Below are positions 9,428-17,244 of a stretch of DNA of 64,000 nt, piece after piece (the stretch's first letter is position 1; every line of letters starts with the position of its first letter). The position numbers were made by a program, and so were the translations under genes. The stretch comes from Streptomyces roseirectus (GTDB lineage Bacteria; Actinomycetota; Actinomycetes; Streptomycetales; Streptomycetaceae), in assembly GCF_014489635.1 (NCBI RefSeq), contig NZ_CP060828.1:1736001-1800000 (forward strand), in the 5' to 3' direction. Below the pieces are notes generated by a model. The model ran no database searches and was not told the origin of the DNA. It saw only the letters and a program-made list of their open reading frames with translations.

Positions 9428-10474
9428 TCACCGGAAGCCGGTGGGCATGTACTGGTCGACGTTGGCCTTGTCGACGACGGCCGAGTACAGGGTGATCGAC
9501 GCGGGGATCTCGAACTCGGCGAGCCCGCCGACGCCCTTGTCCTGGCCGAGGGCGCGGGCGAGGTCGATCGCGGAGGCGGCCATCGTCGGCGGGTACAGGA
9601 CGGTCGCCTTGAGGACGCCCTTGTCCTGCTTGATGGCCTGCATCGCGGAGAGCGAGCCGGCGCCGCCGACCATCAGGAAGTCGTCGCGCCCGGCCTGCGA
9701 GACGGCGCGCAGGGCGCCCACGCCCTGGTCGTCGTCGTGGTTCCACAGGGCGTCGAACTGGGGCTGCGCCTGGAGGAGTTGGGCCATCTTGGCCTGTCCG
9801 GACTCGACGGTGAAGTCGGCCGCCTGGCGGGCCACCTTGCGGAGGTTCGGGTAGTTCTTCAGGGCGTCGTCGAAGCCCTGCGTGCGCTGCCGGGTGAGTT
9901 CGAGGTTGTCGATGCCGGCGAGTTCGACGACCTTCGCGTTCGCCTTGCCCTTCAGCTTCTCGCCGATGTACTGCCCGGCGTTGAAGCCCATGCCGTAGTT
10001 GTCGCCGCCGATCCAGCACCGGTACGCCTGGGGGGTGTTGAAGATCCGGTCGAGATTGACGACGGGGATCCCGGCGCGCATCGCCTTGAGGCCGACCTGG
10101 GTGAGGGCCTTGCCGTCGGCGGGCAGGATGACGAGGACGTCGACCTTCTTGTTGATCAGGGTCTCGATCTGCCCGATCTGCTGGGCGGTGTCGTTGGAGC
10201 CCTCGGTGATCTCCAGGCTGACGTCGGAGTACTTCTGGGCGCGCTTCTTGGCCTGGTCGTTGATGGCGTTGAGCCAGCCGTGGTCGGCCTGGGGGCCGGC
10301 GAAGCCGATGGTGACCTGCTTGCCGGGCTGGTCGTCGGCGGCGGGCTGCCCGCTGGTGCCGGCGTCCTCGTCGCCGTCGCTGGTCTCGTTGCTGGTGCAA
10401 GCGGCGAGGACGGCGGTCGCGGAGACCGCGGCGGTCCCGAAGAGCAGCCCTCTGCGGCTGGGGATGTGTGACAT
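9428..10474 (-). CDS. sugar ABC transporter substrate-binding lipoprotein (ribose/galactose type)
   Basis: 348 residues starting MSHIPSRRGLLFG. A twin-arginine-like signal ends in a lipobox (VLAAC, Cys near residue 25), so it is probably a Tat-exported lipoprotein. The mature part is a periplasmic-binding-protein type 1 fold: VTIGFAGPQADHGWLNAINDQAKK, then NDTAQQIGQIETLINKKVDVLVILPADGKAL, and WNHDDDQGVGALRAV. This is the RbsB/XylF group for monosaccharides. The true start is the ATG at 10474, preceded by GAGGAAAGGG; an in-frame upstream extension is artefactual. It follows the permease by 17 bp in the order ATPase, permease, binding protein. Confidence 0.92.
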   Translation of the reverse strand: MSHIPSRRGLLFGTAAVSATAVLAACTSNETSDGDEDAGTSGQPAADDQPGKQVTIGFAGPQADHGWLNAINDQAKKRAQKYSDVSLEITEGSNDTAQQIGQIETLINKKVDVLVILPADGKALTQVGLKAMRAGIPVVNLDRIFNTPQAYRCWIGGDNYGMGFNAGQYIGEKLKGKANAKVVELAGIDNLELTRQRTQGFDDALKNYPNLRKVARQAADFTVESGQAKMAQLLQAQPQFDALWNHDDDQGVGALRAVSQAGRDDFLMVGGAGSLSAMQAIKQDKGVLKATVLYPPTMAASAIDLARALGQDKGVGGLAEFEIPASITLYSAVVDKANVDQYMPTGFR

Positions 10475-10491
10475 ATGACTGGACCCTTTCC

Positions 10492-11511
10492 TCAGGTCGC
10501 GTTCGCGGTACGGCGCTGGACCAGGACGGCGGCGACGATGATCGCGCCCTTGGCGATCTGCTGGACGTCGCTCTGGAGGTTGTTCAGGGCGAAGATGTTG
10601 GTGATCGTGGTGAAGATCAGGACGCCGAGCACGGACCCGACGATGGTGCCCCGACCCCCGCTGAGCAGGGTGCCTCCGATGATCGCGGCGGCGATGGCGT
10701 CGAGTTCGTACAGGTTGCCGTTGGTGTTCTGGCCGGAGCCGGACAGGACGATCAGCAGGAACGCGGCGATGCCGCAGCACAGCCCGGACAGCAGGTAGAG
10801 GTAGAGCCGCTGGCGGCGGACGTCGATGCCGGCGAGGCGCGCCGCCTCCGGGTTCCCGCCGACCGCGACGGCCCGCCGCCCGAACGTGGTCCGGTTCAGC
10901 AGCAGCCAGCCGATGACCGTCACGAGTGCGAACACCAGGACGAGCGGCGGGATCCCGAGGACGTAGGAGCCGCGTTCGCCGAGCTTGAGGACGCTGTCGA
11001 TGGTGACGATCTGGGTCTGCCCGTCGGTGATCTGCAGGGCGAGCCCGCGCGCCGAGGCGAGCATGGCCAGCGTCGCGATGAACGGCACCATCCCGCCGTA
11101 CGCGATGAGCACCCCGTTGACGAGCCCGCAGCCGAGTCCGACGAGGACGGCGGTGAAGAGGATCCCGGCGAACCCGTACTCCTGGGTGGCGACGGTGGTC
11201 GCCCACACCGAGGCGAGGGCGACGATCGCGCCGACGGACAGGTCGATGCCGCCGGACATGATGACGAACGTCATCCCGACGGTGACGACACCGATCACCG
11301 ACGCCTGGGTGAGGACGAGTTGGAGGTTGCGGGTGTCCAGGAACTCGTCGGGTTTGGTGATGCCTCCGATGACGACGAGGACGGCGAGCACGCCGAGGAG
11401 GGAGAGGATACGGACGTCCGCGCGGGCCAACAGGCCGCGCCACGAGGGGACTTGGGCGGCTTCCGGCATCTTGTCGGCGCTGTCCCGCGGCGGGGAGACG
11501 GGCTGCGTCAT
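10492..11511 (-). CDS. ABC transporter permease (RbsC-like)
   Basis: 339 residues with about 9-10 hydrophobic segments and the permease signatures VGMTFVIMSGGIDLSVGAIVAL (EAA-loop-like region, about 76-97) and GIDVRRQRLYLYLLSGLCCGIAA. Belongs to the BPD_transp_2 family for ribose-type sugars. Its start overlaps the ATPase stop by ATGA (11508-11511), so both are coupled. Because it is a single permease, it presumably forms a homodimer with the double-NBD ATPase encoded upstream. Confidence 0.92.
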   Translation of the reverse strand: MTQPVSPPRDSADKMPEAAQVPSWRGLLARADVRILSLLGVLAVLVVIGGITKPDEFLDTRNLQLVLTQASVIGVVTVGMTFVIMSGGIDLSVGAIVALASVWATTVATQEYGFAGILFTAVLVGLGCGLVNGVLIAYGGMVPFIATLAMLASARGLALQITDGQTQIVTIDSVLKLGERGSYVLGIPPLVLVFALVTVIGWLLLNRTTFGRRAVAVGGNPEAARLAGIDVRRQRLYLYLLSGLCCGIAAFLLIVLSGSGQNTNGNLYELDAIAAAIIGGTLLSGGRGTIVGSVLGVLIFTTITNIFALNNLQSDVQQIAKGAIIVAAVLVQRRTANAT

Positions 11512-13025
11512 GACGCGGGGCTTCCTTCCATGACGAGGTCGAGGACACGGTGTTCGTCGAGTTCGCGGGCGGGCGCCGTGTGGACGACACGGCCCTCGCG
11601 CAGGACCAGGACGCGGTCGGCGAGGCCGAGGACTTCGGGCACCTCGCTGGAGACGAGCAGCACGGCGAGCCCTTCGTCGGCCAACCGCCGTACCACGGCG
11701 TAGAGTTCGGCGCGCGCTCCGACGTCGACGCCGCGCGTCGGCTCGTCGAGGAGGAGCACCTTGCAGCCGCGCAGCAGCCAGCGGGCGAGCACCGCTTTCT
11801 GCTGGTTGCCGCCGGAGAGGGTGCGTACGGCGACGGACGGGTTGTCGGGCCTCAGGGAGAGTTCGCGGGTCGCGGCGTGGGCGGCGCCCTGTTCGGCGCC
11901 CCGGTCGATCCAGCCGGCGCGGGCGAACCGGGAGAGGGTGGAGACGGAGACGTTGCGGGTGACGGACTGGAGCAGCAGCAGGGCCTGCGCCTTGCGTTCC
12001 TCGGGGGCGAGCCCGAGCCCGGCGCGCACGGCCGCGGGTACGCTGCCCGGCCTCAACTCCTTGTCCTCGACGAGGACTTGACCGGCCGTCGGTTTCCGCG
12101 CCCCGTACACGGTCTCCAGGATCTCCGAGCGTCCGGAGCCGACGAGCCCCGCGAGTCCGACGATCTCCCCGGCCCGCACCTCGAAGTCGACGGGCTCGAA
12201 CTCGCCGTCTCTGGCGAGCCCGCGCACCTGGAGCACGGGCGTGCCCGTGGACTGCTCGGCGGGCCTCTCCGGGAAGACGTACTCGACGTTGCGCCCGGTC
12301 ATCAGCGCGACGACCTCACGCGTCGGCGTCGACTCGGCGGGCAGCCCGCCGGCGACGGCCCGGCCGTCCTTGAGGACGGTCACCCGGTCCCCGATGCGGC
12401 GGATCTCCTCCAGTCGGTGCGAGATGTAGACGACGGCGACCCCGTCGGCGGTGAGGTCGGCGACGATCCGGAAGAGGTTGTCGACCTCGTCGGGGTCGAG
12501 CGCGGCGGACGGCTCGTCCATCACGATGAGCCGCACGTCGTGCGAGAGCGCCCGCGCCATCGACACGATCTGCCGCTGCGCCGCCGACAACTCCGCGACC
12601 AGCCGCCCCGGTTCGACCTCGGGATGGCCAAGTCGCTTGAGGAGGGCCGCCGTCGAGTCCTTCGCGGTCTTCCTGCGGACGACGAACCCGGCGGCCGTGG
12701 GCTCGTGGCCCAGGTGGATGTTCTCGGCCACCGACAGGTGCTCGACGAGGTCGAGTTCCTGGTAGATGGTGGCGATGCCCAGGCGCATCGCGGCGATCGG
12801 CGAGCGCAGGACGACCTCCTCGCCGCGCCAGCGGATGGTGCCGCCGTCGGGCTGGTGGGCGCCGGCCAGGACCTTGATGAGCGTGGACTTTCCCGCGCCG
12901 TTCTGGCCGAGCAGACAGTGCACTTCACCGGCCTGGACGTCGAGGTCGACGCCGTCCAGGGCACGGACGCCGGGGAACGACTTGGTGATGCCGGACATGC
13001 TGAGCAGCGGTGCTTGTGGAGCCAT
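11508..13025 (-). CDS. sugar ABC transporter ATP-binding protein (RbsA-like, two NBDs)
   Basis: 505 residues. The first NBD (about 8-240) has Walker A GQNGAGKST, Walker B VMDEPSAAL and a signature reading LSAAQRQ rather than LSGGQ. The second NBD (about 255-500) has the degenerate Walker A GLVGSGRSE typical of RbsA-type proteins, the signature LSGGNQQKAVLAR and Walker B LLLDEPTRGVDVGA. This is the energising subunit for the importer; the ATG at 13025 is preceded by GAGGGGA. It is the first structural gene after the ROK regulator, from which it is separated by about 190 bp that presumably hold the operon promoter. Confidence 0.93.
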   Translation of the reverse strand: MAPQAPLLSMSGITKSFPGVRALDGVDLDVQAGEVHCLLGQNGAGKSTLIKVLAGAHQPDGGTIRWRGEEVVLRSPIAAMRLGIATIYQELDLVEHLSVAENIHLGHEPTAAGFVVRRKTAKDSTAALLKRLGHPEVEPGRLVAELSAAQRQIVSMARALSHDVRLIVMDEPSAALDPDEVDNLFRIVADLTADGVAVVYISHRLEEIRRIGDRVTVLKDGRAVAGGLPAESTPTREVVALMTGRNVEYVFPERPAEQSTGTPVLQVRGLARDGEFEPVDFEVRAGEIVGLAGLVGSGRSEILETVYGARKPTAGQVLVEDKELRPGSVPAAVRAGLGLAPEERKAQALLLLQSVTRNVSVSTLSRFARAGWIDRGAEQGAAHAATRELSLRPDNPSVAVRTLSGGNQQKAVLARWLLRGCKVLLLDEPTRGVDVGARAELYAVVRRLADEGLAVLLVSSEVPEVLGLADRVLVLREGRVVHTAPARELDEHRVLDLVMEGSPAS

Positions 13026-13216
13026 GTGGATCCCCTCGGCGGGCGGTGCGGGCCGGTGTCAGGGCGCGCTCGGCCGCCGGACGTGTGAACTCCGGTGCCG
13101 GGCAGGTGCGTTGCGGCGCTGTGCGGGAGGGCGCTGGTGAGGAGCGCTCGGCGATGGGACGTCGGGCCGGGTGGCCCCAGGGGGCTGACGCCCCGTCACG
13201 TGCGGTCGCTTGCTGG

Positions 13217-14407
13217 TTACGCGGGTGAGAACAGGTGGTCGCTGATCAGCCGGGCCGCGCCGATGACTCCGGCGGTGGGCCCCAACTCCCCCAGGACGAT
13301 GGGGAGGTTGCCGGTCGCCAGGGGCAGCGACTGGCGGTAGACCTGGGTGCGGATCGCGGCGAGCAGGGTGTGGCCGAGGCCGGTCACCCCGCCGCCGATC
13401 ACCACCAGGCCGGGGTTGAAGAAGGAGACCAGGCCGGCGATGACCTGCCCGACCTGGCTGCCCCCCTCACGGATCAGGTCGAGGGCGGTCGCGTCGCCGG
13501 CGACGGCCGCCGCCGCGACGTCCGCGCCGGACAGCGTGCCGTTCACCGCGAGCCGGTCCGCGAGTTCGGCGGACAGGCCCTGCCGGGCCGCCTCCGTCGC
13601 GTCCCGCGCGAGCGCGGCGCCGCTGAAGTGGGCCTCCAGGCAGCCCCGGTTGCCGCAGGCGCAGGGACGGCCGTCGGGCACGGCCCGGATGTGGCCGATG
13701 TCGCCCGCGCTCCCGGTCGTCCCCCGGTAGACCTGCCCGCCGACGACGATGCCGCAGCCGATGCCGGTGCCGATCTTGACGCAGAGGAAGTCGGCGACGG
13801 ACCGGGCGACCCCGGCGTGCTGCTCCCCCATCGCCATCAGGTTCACGTCGTTGTCGACCATGACCGGGCAGCCGAGTTCCTGGCTCAGCGCCTCCCGTAC
13901 GGGGAAGCCGTCCCAGCCCGGCATGATCGGCGGCGCGACCGGGACGCCCTCGGGGAAGCGGACCGGGCCCGGTACTCCGATGCCCGCGCCGTCCATGCCG
14001 TCGGCGAGGCCGGTGGCCCGCAACTTGGCCGTCATGGCGAGGACTTGCTCGAAGACCGCGACCGGTCCCTCACGGACGTCCAGGGGCTGGTTCAGGTGGC
14101 CCAGGATCTCCAGCTCCGCGTTGGTGACGGCGACGTCGACGGAGGTCGCGCCGATGTCGACGCCCAGGAAGCGGAGTTCGGGGTTGAGGCGCACGTTGTG
14201 CGAGCGCCGTCCGCCCCGGGAGGCGGCGAGACCGTCGGCGACGACCAGTCCCGTCTCCAGCAACCGGTCCACCTCCACGGCCAGTTTGGACCGGGAGAGG
14301 TCGACCTGGTCGCCCAGCTGGGCCCGGGAGCTCTGGCCGCCGTCCCTCAACAGGTGCAGCAGCCGGGCCTGGTGGGCGTTCGCGGGCCGTGCCGTCATGC
14401 GTCTCAC
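13217..14407 (-). CDS. ROK family transcriptional regulator
   Basis: About 396 residues. An N-terminal winged helix (about 12-75: LLHLLRDGGQSSRAQLGDQVDLSRSKL) is followed by a ROK sugar-kinase-like domain with the zinc motif CACGNRGCLE (Cys-x-Cys-GNRG-Cys). ROK repressors of this architecture bind a sugar or sugar phosphate and control the adjacent transport operon. The GTG at 14407 is favoured because GGAGG lies 5 bp upstream; the ATG at 14398 and a GTG at 14428 are alternatives. It is transcribed in the same direction as the ABC genes, which makes local regulation likely. Confidence 0.9.
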   Translation of the reverse strand: MRRMTARPANAHQARLLHLLRDGGQSSRAQLGDQVDLSRSKLAVEVDRLLETGLVVADGLAASRGGRRSHNVRLNPELRFLGVDIGATSVDVAVTNAELEILGHLNQPLDVREGPVAVFEQVLAMTAKLRATGLADGMDGAGIGVPGPVRFPEGVPVAPPIMPGWDGFPVREALSQELGCPVMVDNDVNLMAMGEQHAGVARSVADFLCVKIGTGIGCGIVVGGQVYRGTTGSAGDIGHIRAVPDGRPCACGNRGCLEAHFSGAALARDATEAARQGLSAELADRLAVNGTLSGADVAAAAVAGDATALDLIREGGSQVGQVIAGLVSFFNPGLVVIGGGVTGLGHTLLAAIRTQVYRQSLPLATGNLPIVLGELGPTAGVIGAARLISDHLFSPA

Positions 14408-14504
14408 GAACCCCTCCCCGCCTCGCATCGGCCGTCAGCTCCGGGCTTTCGAAGGGAACGTAGCAGCGGGCGCCGGAGCTGGGAAGAAGTTGTGCGGGAT
14501 TCAA

Positions 14505-14539
14505 CCCGATCTTTCTCCACTCACAGGACAAAGATCGGG
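14505..14539. promoter_or_regulatory. 10-bp inverted repeat between ROK and SLATT genes, possible operator
   Basis: CCCGATCTTT at 14505-14514 and AAAGATCGGG at 14530-14539 are perfect inverted copies separated by 15 bp. They lie about 100 bp upstream of both divergent start codons, so they could be an operator for the ROK protein, the divergent gene or both. A transcript hairpin is the alternative. Confidence 0.5.
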
Positions 14540-14623
14540 GCGAGATCGTCCACCGGTTCCGAAGAGGCGGAAATGTCCGGGGAGTTGGCTACGCTGGTGG
14601 TACGACGGCCTCGGGGGGAGCGC

Positions 14624-15055
14624 ATGACGCAGGAGACGCCTGAACAGCCCGGGTACGCGATGGCTCTCGCGAACGGGTCCTACGACTGGTACCGGCAGGC
14701 AGCCGCCAAAGCACGTAAGTACTACCGCGTCTCGGAATGCCTCCAGATCGTGCTCTCCGCCGCGATCCCCGTCACCGCGGTCCTCTCCCCCGGCGACGCC
14801 AAGGTCCCCGCGATCCTCGGCGGCCTCGTCGTCGTCCTCACCGGCCTGCGCTCCGTCTTCCACTGGCAGGACGACTACCTCCGCTTCAGCCAGGCCCGCG
14901 AGGCGGTCGAGTCGGAGCGCCGCCTGTACCGCACGGGCGGCGAACCCTACGACGAACCGGCCTCCAGGGACCGGCGGTTGGCGGCGGCGGTGACCCGGAT
15001 CGAGCAGCAGGAGATGGGCGTCTGGATCCAACTGTCCAGCGCGCGGGAGGAGTAG
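14624..15055 (+). CDS. DUF4231 / SLATT-type membrane protein
   Basis: 143 residues starting MTQETPEQPGYAM, with CGGGGGGAG placed 3-8 bp before the ATG. Two adjacent hydrophobic segments (about 40-55, VLSAAIPVTAVLS, and about 62-77, AILGGLVVVLTGL) are followed by SVFHWQDDYLRF and a charged helical C-terminus. That two-helix hairpin with the W-x-(D/E) region is characteristic of DUF4231/SLATT proteins. SLATT domains are proposed pore-forming effectors when fused to or encoded with nucleotide-sensing SMODS/SLOG partners. No such partner is adjacent here, so its role is unknown. Confidence 0.75.
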   Translation: MTQETPEQPGYAMALANGSYDWYRQAAAKARKYYRVSECLQIVLSAAIPVTAVLSPGDAKVPAILGGLVVVLTGLRSVFHWQDDYLRFSQAREAVESERRLYRTGGEPYDEPASRDRRLAAAVTRIEQQEMGVWIQLSSAREE

Positions 15056-15202
15056 AGGCGGAGGAACAGAGGCGGAGGAGCAGAGGAGTCGACGGGGCCC
15101 GCAGAATCCCGAGCGCCCGCGAACGCCCCTACTCGCGCCCGCGAACACCCGCCGCCCCTCGGCGCCCCGCCACTTCCGCGAACGCCTCCCTCTCAACTCC
15201 CC

Positions 15203-15877
15203 CTACTTCTCCCGCTCGTGGTACGACCGCCGCGTGTGCTCCGTGTGCTCCCGCATCAACCGCGTCGCCAGCTCCTCGTCCCGCCCGGCGATCGCGGCGA
15301 TCAACTCCCGGTGCTCGTCCCAGGACTTGCGCCCCCGCCGGCGGGCGATCGGCGTGTAGTACCAGCGCACCCGCCGGTCGACCTGCGCCGCCAGCTCCGC
15401 GAGGACCGTGTTGCCGGCCAGTTCCATGATGGCGGAGTGGAAGCGGGCGTTGAGGGCGACGGCCGCGTCGACGTCGTCACGGGCGACCGCGTCGAGGCCC
15501 AGCTCCTGGATCTCCCGGAGTTCGAGGAGGCCGGCCTCGGTGGGGTTCGCGGCGGCCAGCCGAGCCGCCTCGGCCTCCAACAACGTGCGTACCGTGAGGA
15601 GTTGGTCGGCCTCCTCCTCCGTCGGCTCGTGGACGAACGCGCCCTGCGCGGGCCGCAGGTCCACCCACCCCTCGGTGTTCAGCCGCTGCAACGCCTCCCG
15701 CACCGGCTGCCGCGACACCCCCAGATGCCCGGCGAGTTCACTCTCGACGAGATGCTGTCCGGGCCGCAGCGCACGCGTGATGATCAGCTCCAGCAGCGCC
15801 TCGTACACCCGGTCCCGCAGCGGCCCCGGCCGCTCCAGCCGAGGCACCGCACCGTGCGGCAGTCCTGACGACAACAT
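15203..15877 (-). CDS. GntR family (FadR/FCD subfamily) transcriptional regulator
   Basis: 224 residues from the ATG at 15877, which has GGAGGGGG about 6 bp upstream; the longer in-frame start at 15934 is not supported. The N-terminal winged helix (about 15-80) contains GQHLVESELAGHLGVSRQPVREALQRL, the GntR signature. The C-terminal FCD domain (about 90-215) carries the metal/ligand-site pattern DDVDAAVALNARFHSAIMELAGN and DEHRELIAAI. It regulates through binding a carboxylate-type ligand in most relatives. Nearby genes (KAS III, OFA carrier) are divergent in role, so its target is uncertain; autoregulation is suggested by the repeat upstream. Confidence 0.9.
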   Translation of the reverse strand: MLSSGLPHGAVPRLERPGPLRDRVYEALLELIITRALRPGQHLVESELAGHLGVSRQPVREALQRLNTEGWVDLRPAQGAFVHEPTEEEADQLLTVRTLLEAEAARLAAANPTEAGLLELREIQELGLDAVARDDVDAAVALNARFHSAIMELAGNTVLAELAAQVDRRVRWYYTPIARRRGRKSWDEHRELIAAIAGRDEELATRLMREHTEHTRRSYHEREK

Positions 15878-15937
15878 CGCGTCCCCCTCCTGGGCGGCGC
15901 ACCACACGCACCTGCGTCGGAAAGCCAGTATCAATTG

Positions 15938-15956
15938 TCTTTCGTCTACAGTCTAC
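15938..15956. promoter_or_regulatory. repeated GTCTAC/TGTCT motif upstream of the GntR gene, possible operator
   Basis: The AT-richer segment TTGTCTTTCGTCTACAGTCTAC region contains GTCTAC at 15944-15949 and 15951-15956 plus a related TGTCTT at 15937-15942. It lies 60-80 bp upstream of the ATG at 15877, where GntR/FCD repressors usually bind and where a promoter is expected. Confidence 0.3.
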
Positions 15957-15958
15957 GG

Positions 15959-16024
15959 CGCACCCGAGCCAGCCACGGCTCGCACCTGGGCCGGCCACAG
16001 CTCGCACCTGAGCCGGCCAGTCCC
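15959..16024. repeat. three 22-bp tandem repeats between GntR and KAS III genes
   Basis: Three direct 22-bp units begin at 15959, 15981 and 16003, each starting CGCACCYGRGCC and continuing RGCCA. Copies 1 and 2 differ at 4 positions; copy 3 diverges in its last 5 bases and runs into the stop codon of the KAS III gene. The unit shares CGCACCCGAG with the 16-bp repeats near 3.1 kb. Confidence 0.65.
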
Positions 16025-16962
16025 TACGGACACCGCACCACCTGCCCCGCGTACGACAGGTTCCCCCCGAACCCGAACAGCAGCACCGGGTCCCCCGTCG
16101 AGATCTCCCCCCGCTCCACGAGCTTGGAGAAGGCGAGGGGAATGCTGGCGGCCGAGGTGTTCCCCGACTCGACGACGTCCCGCGCGACCACCGCGTTGAC
16201 GGCCCCGATCTTCTCCGCGAGGGGTTCGATGATGCGCAGGTTGGCCTGGTGGAGGACGACGGCCGCGAGGTCCGCGGGCACGAGCCCGGCCCGCTCGCAC
16301 GCCTGCCGGGCGAGCGGCGGAAGCTGGGTCGTCGCCCAGCGGTACACGCTCTGCCCCTCCTGCGCGAACCGCGCCGGCTGCCCCTCGATCCGCACGGCGT
16401 GCCCCATCTCCGGCACCGACCCCCACAGCACCGGCGAGATCCCGGCCTCCTCGGACGCCTCGACGACGGCCGCACCCGCCCCGTCCCCGACGAGGACGCA
16501 GGTCGTGCGGTCGTTCCAGTCCGTGACCTCGGACATCTTGTCGGCGCCGATGACCAGCGCCCGCCGCGCCCCGCCCGCCCGCACGGTGTGGTCGGCGGTG
16601 GCGAGCGCGTGCGTGAACCCGGCGCACACGACGTTGAGGTCCAGCGCGGCGGGCCCGGGGATGCCGAGGCGGGCCGCGACCCGGGCGGCCATGTTGGGCG
16701 AGCGGTCGACGGCCGTGGACGTCGCGACGAGGACGAGGTCGATGTCGTCCGGGCCGAGACCGGCGGCGGCGAGGGCCTTGGCGGCGGCGTGCCCGGCGAG
16801 TTCGTCGACGGGTTCGTCGGGGCCGGCGATGTGGCGGGTGCGGATGCCCACCCGGGAGGTGATCCACTCGTCGCTGGTGTCGACCATGCCCGCCAGCTCC
16901 GCGTTCGTGAGCAGCCTGGCGGGCTGGTAGTGGCCGACGGCGGCGATGCGAGAGCCGTTCAT
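16024..16962 (-). CDS. 3-oxoacyl-ACP synthase III (KAS III) family protein
   Basis: 312 residues. The thiolase-fold catalytic triad is intact: Cys113 in VVCAGF, His238 in LHQAN and Asn268 in GNTSAAS. The glycine-rich C-terminal LLFGFGGNLSYAG is also standard. KAS III enzymes condense an acyl-CoA starter with malonyl-ACP. No ACP, malonyltransferase or ketoreductase genes are adjacent, so this is not the housekeeping fabH locus; it may make a starter or a small acyl product, or belong to the FabH-like group in specialised metabolism. GAGGGGA precedes the ATG. Family certain, role uncertain. Confidence 0.9.
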   Translation of the reverse strand: MNGSRIAAVGHYQPARLLTNAELAGMVDTSDEWITSRVGIRTRHIAGPDEPVDELAGHAAAKALAAAGLGPDDIDLVLVATSTAVDRSPNMAARVAARLGIPGPAALDLNVVCAGFTHALATADHTVRAGGARRALVIGADKMSEVTDWNDRTTCVLVGDGAGAAVVEASEEAGISPVLWGSVPEMGHAVRIEGQPARFAQEGQSVYRWATTQLPPLARQACERAGLVPADLAAVVLHQANLRIIEPLAEKIGAVNAVVARDVVESGNTSAASIPLAFSKLVERGEISTGDPVLLFGFGGNLSYAGQVVRCP

Positions 16963-17024
16963 CTGGGGTCCCCTCGTGGCCTTGGGTAGCGGGATTCCCC
17001 AGTCTGATCAGTGACTCACGGGTA

Positions 17025-17061
17025 CGAGGGCAGGTGAAGCGACAGGAAACGGGCGCCCTCG
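17025..17061 (-). terminator. possible hairpin downstream of the MFS small-subunit gene
   Basis: CGAGGGC at 17025-17031 and GCCCTCG at 17055-17061 form a 7-bp inverted repeat about 50 bp past the stop at 17110. The 23-base loop and absence of a T-tract make this weak. Confidence 0.3.
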
Positions 17062-17109
17062 TTGTCAGCTTCCCTCACAACGCCGGACCCCACGGGCGCG
17101 TGCCGGAAC

Positions 17110-17244
17110 CTACCCCGTGAAAAGTTTCGTCGCCTTCTGGACGAGTTCGTACAGACCGTAGAGGAGCGGCGCCCCCACCCACAGCCAGGCGAAGGCGATG
17201 AGTGGACGCCGGTCAGGCGGACTCTGGCTGCTGGACTCCGGCAT
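17110..17244 (-). CDS. MFS transporter small subunit (44 aa)
   Basis: A short gene reading MPESSSQSPPDRRPLI, then a single hydrophobic helix AFAWLWVGAPLLYGLYELV and a tail QKATKLFTG before TAG. This matches the conserved small protein annotated downstream of OFA-family carriers. The ATG at 17244 has GAAGGAGA 7 bp upstream, and the gene overlaps the last 32 bp of the carrier gene in a different frame, so translation is probably coupled. It most likely sits in the membrane beside the carrier. Its small size explains why standard ORF cut-offs miss it. Confidence 0.85.
   Translation of the reverse strand: MPESSSQSPPDRRPLIAFAWLWVGAPLLYGLYELVQKATKLFTG

Noticed and set aside
16024..16962. Biosynthetic gene cluster for a polyketide or fatty-acid product
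   Set aside because: A KAS III gene alone, without ACP, ketoreductase, acyltransferase or tailoring genes next to it.
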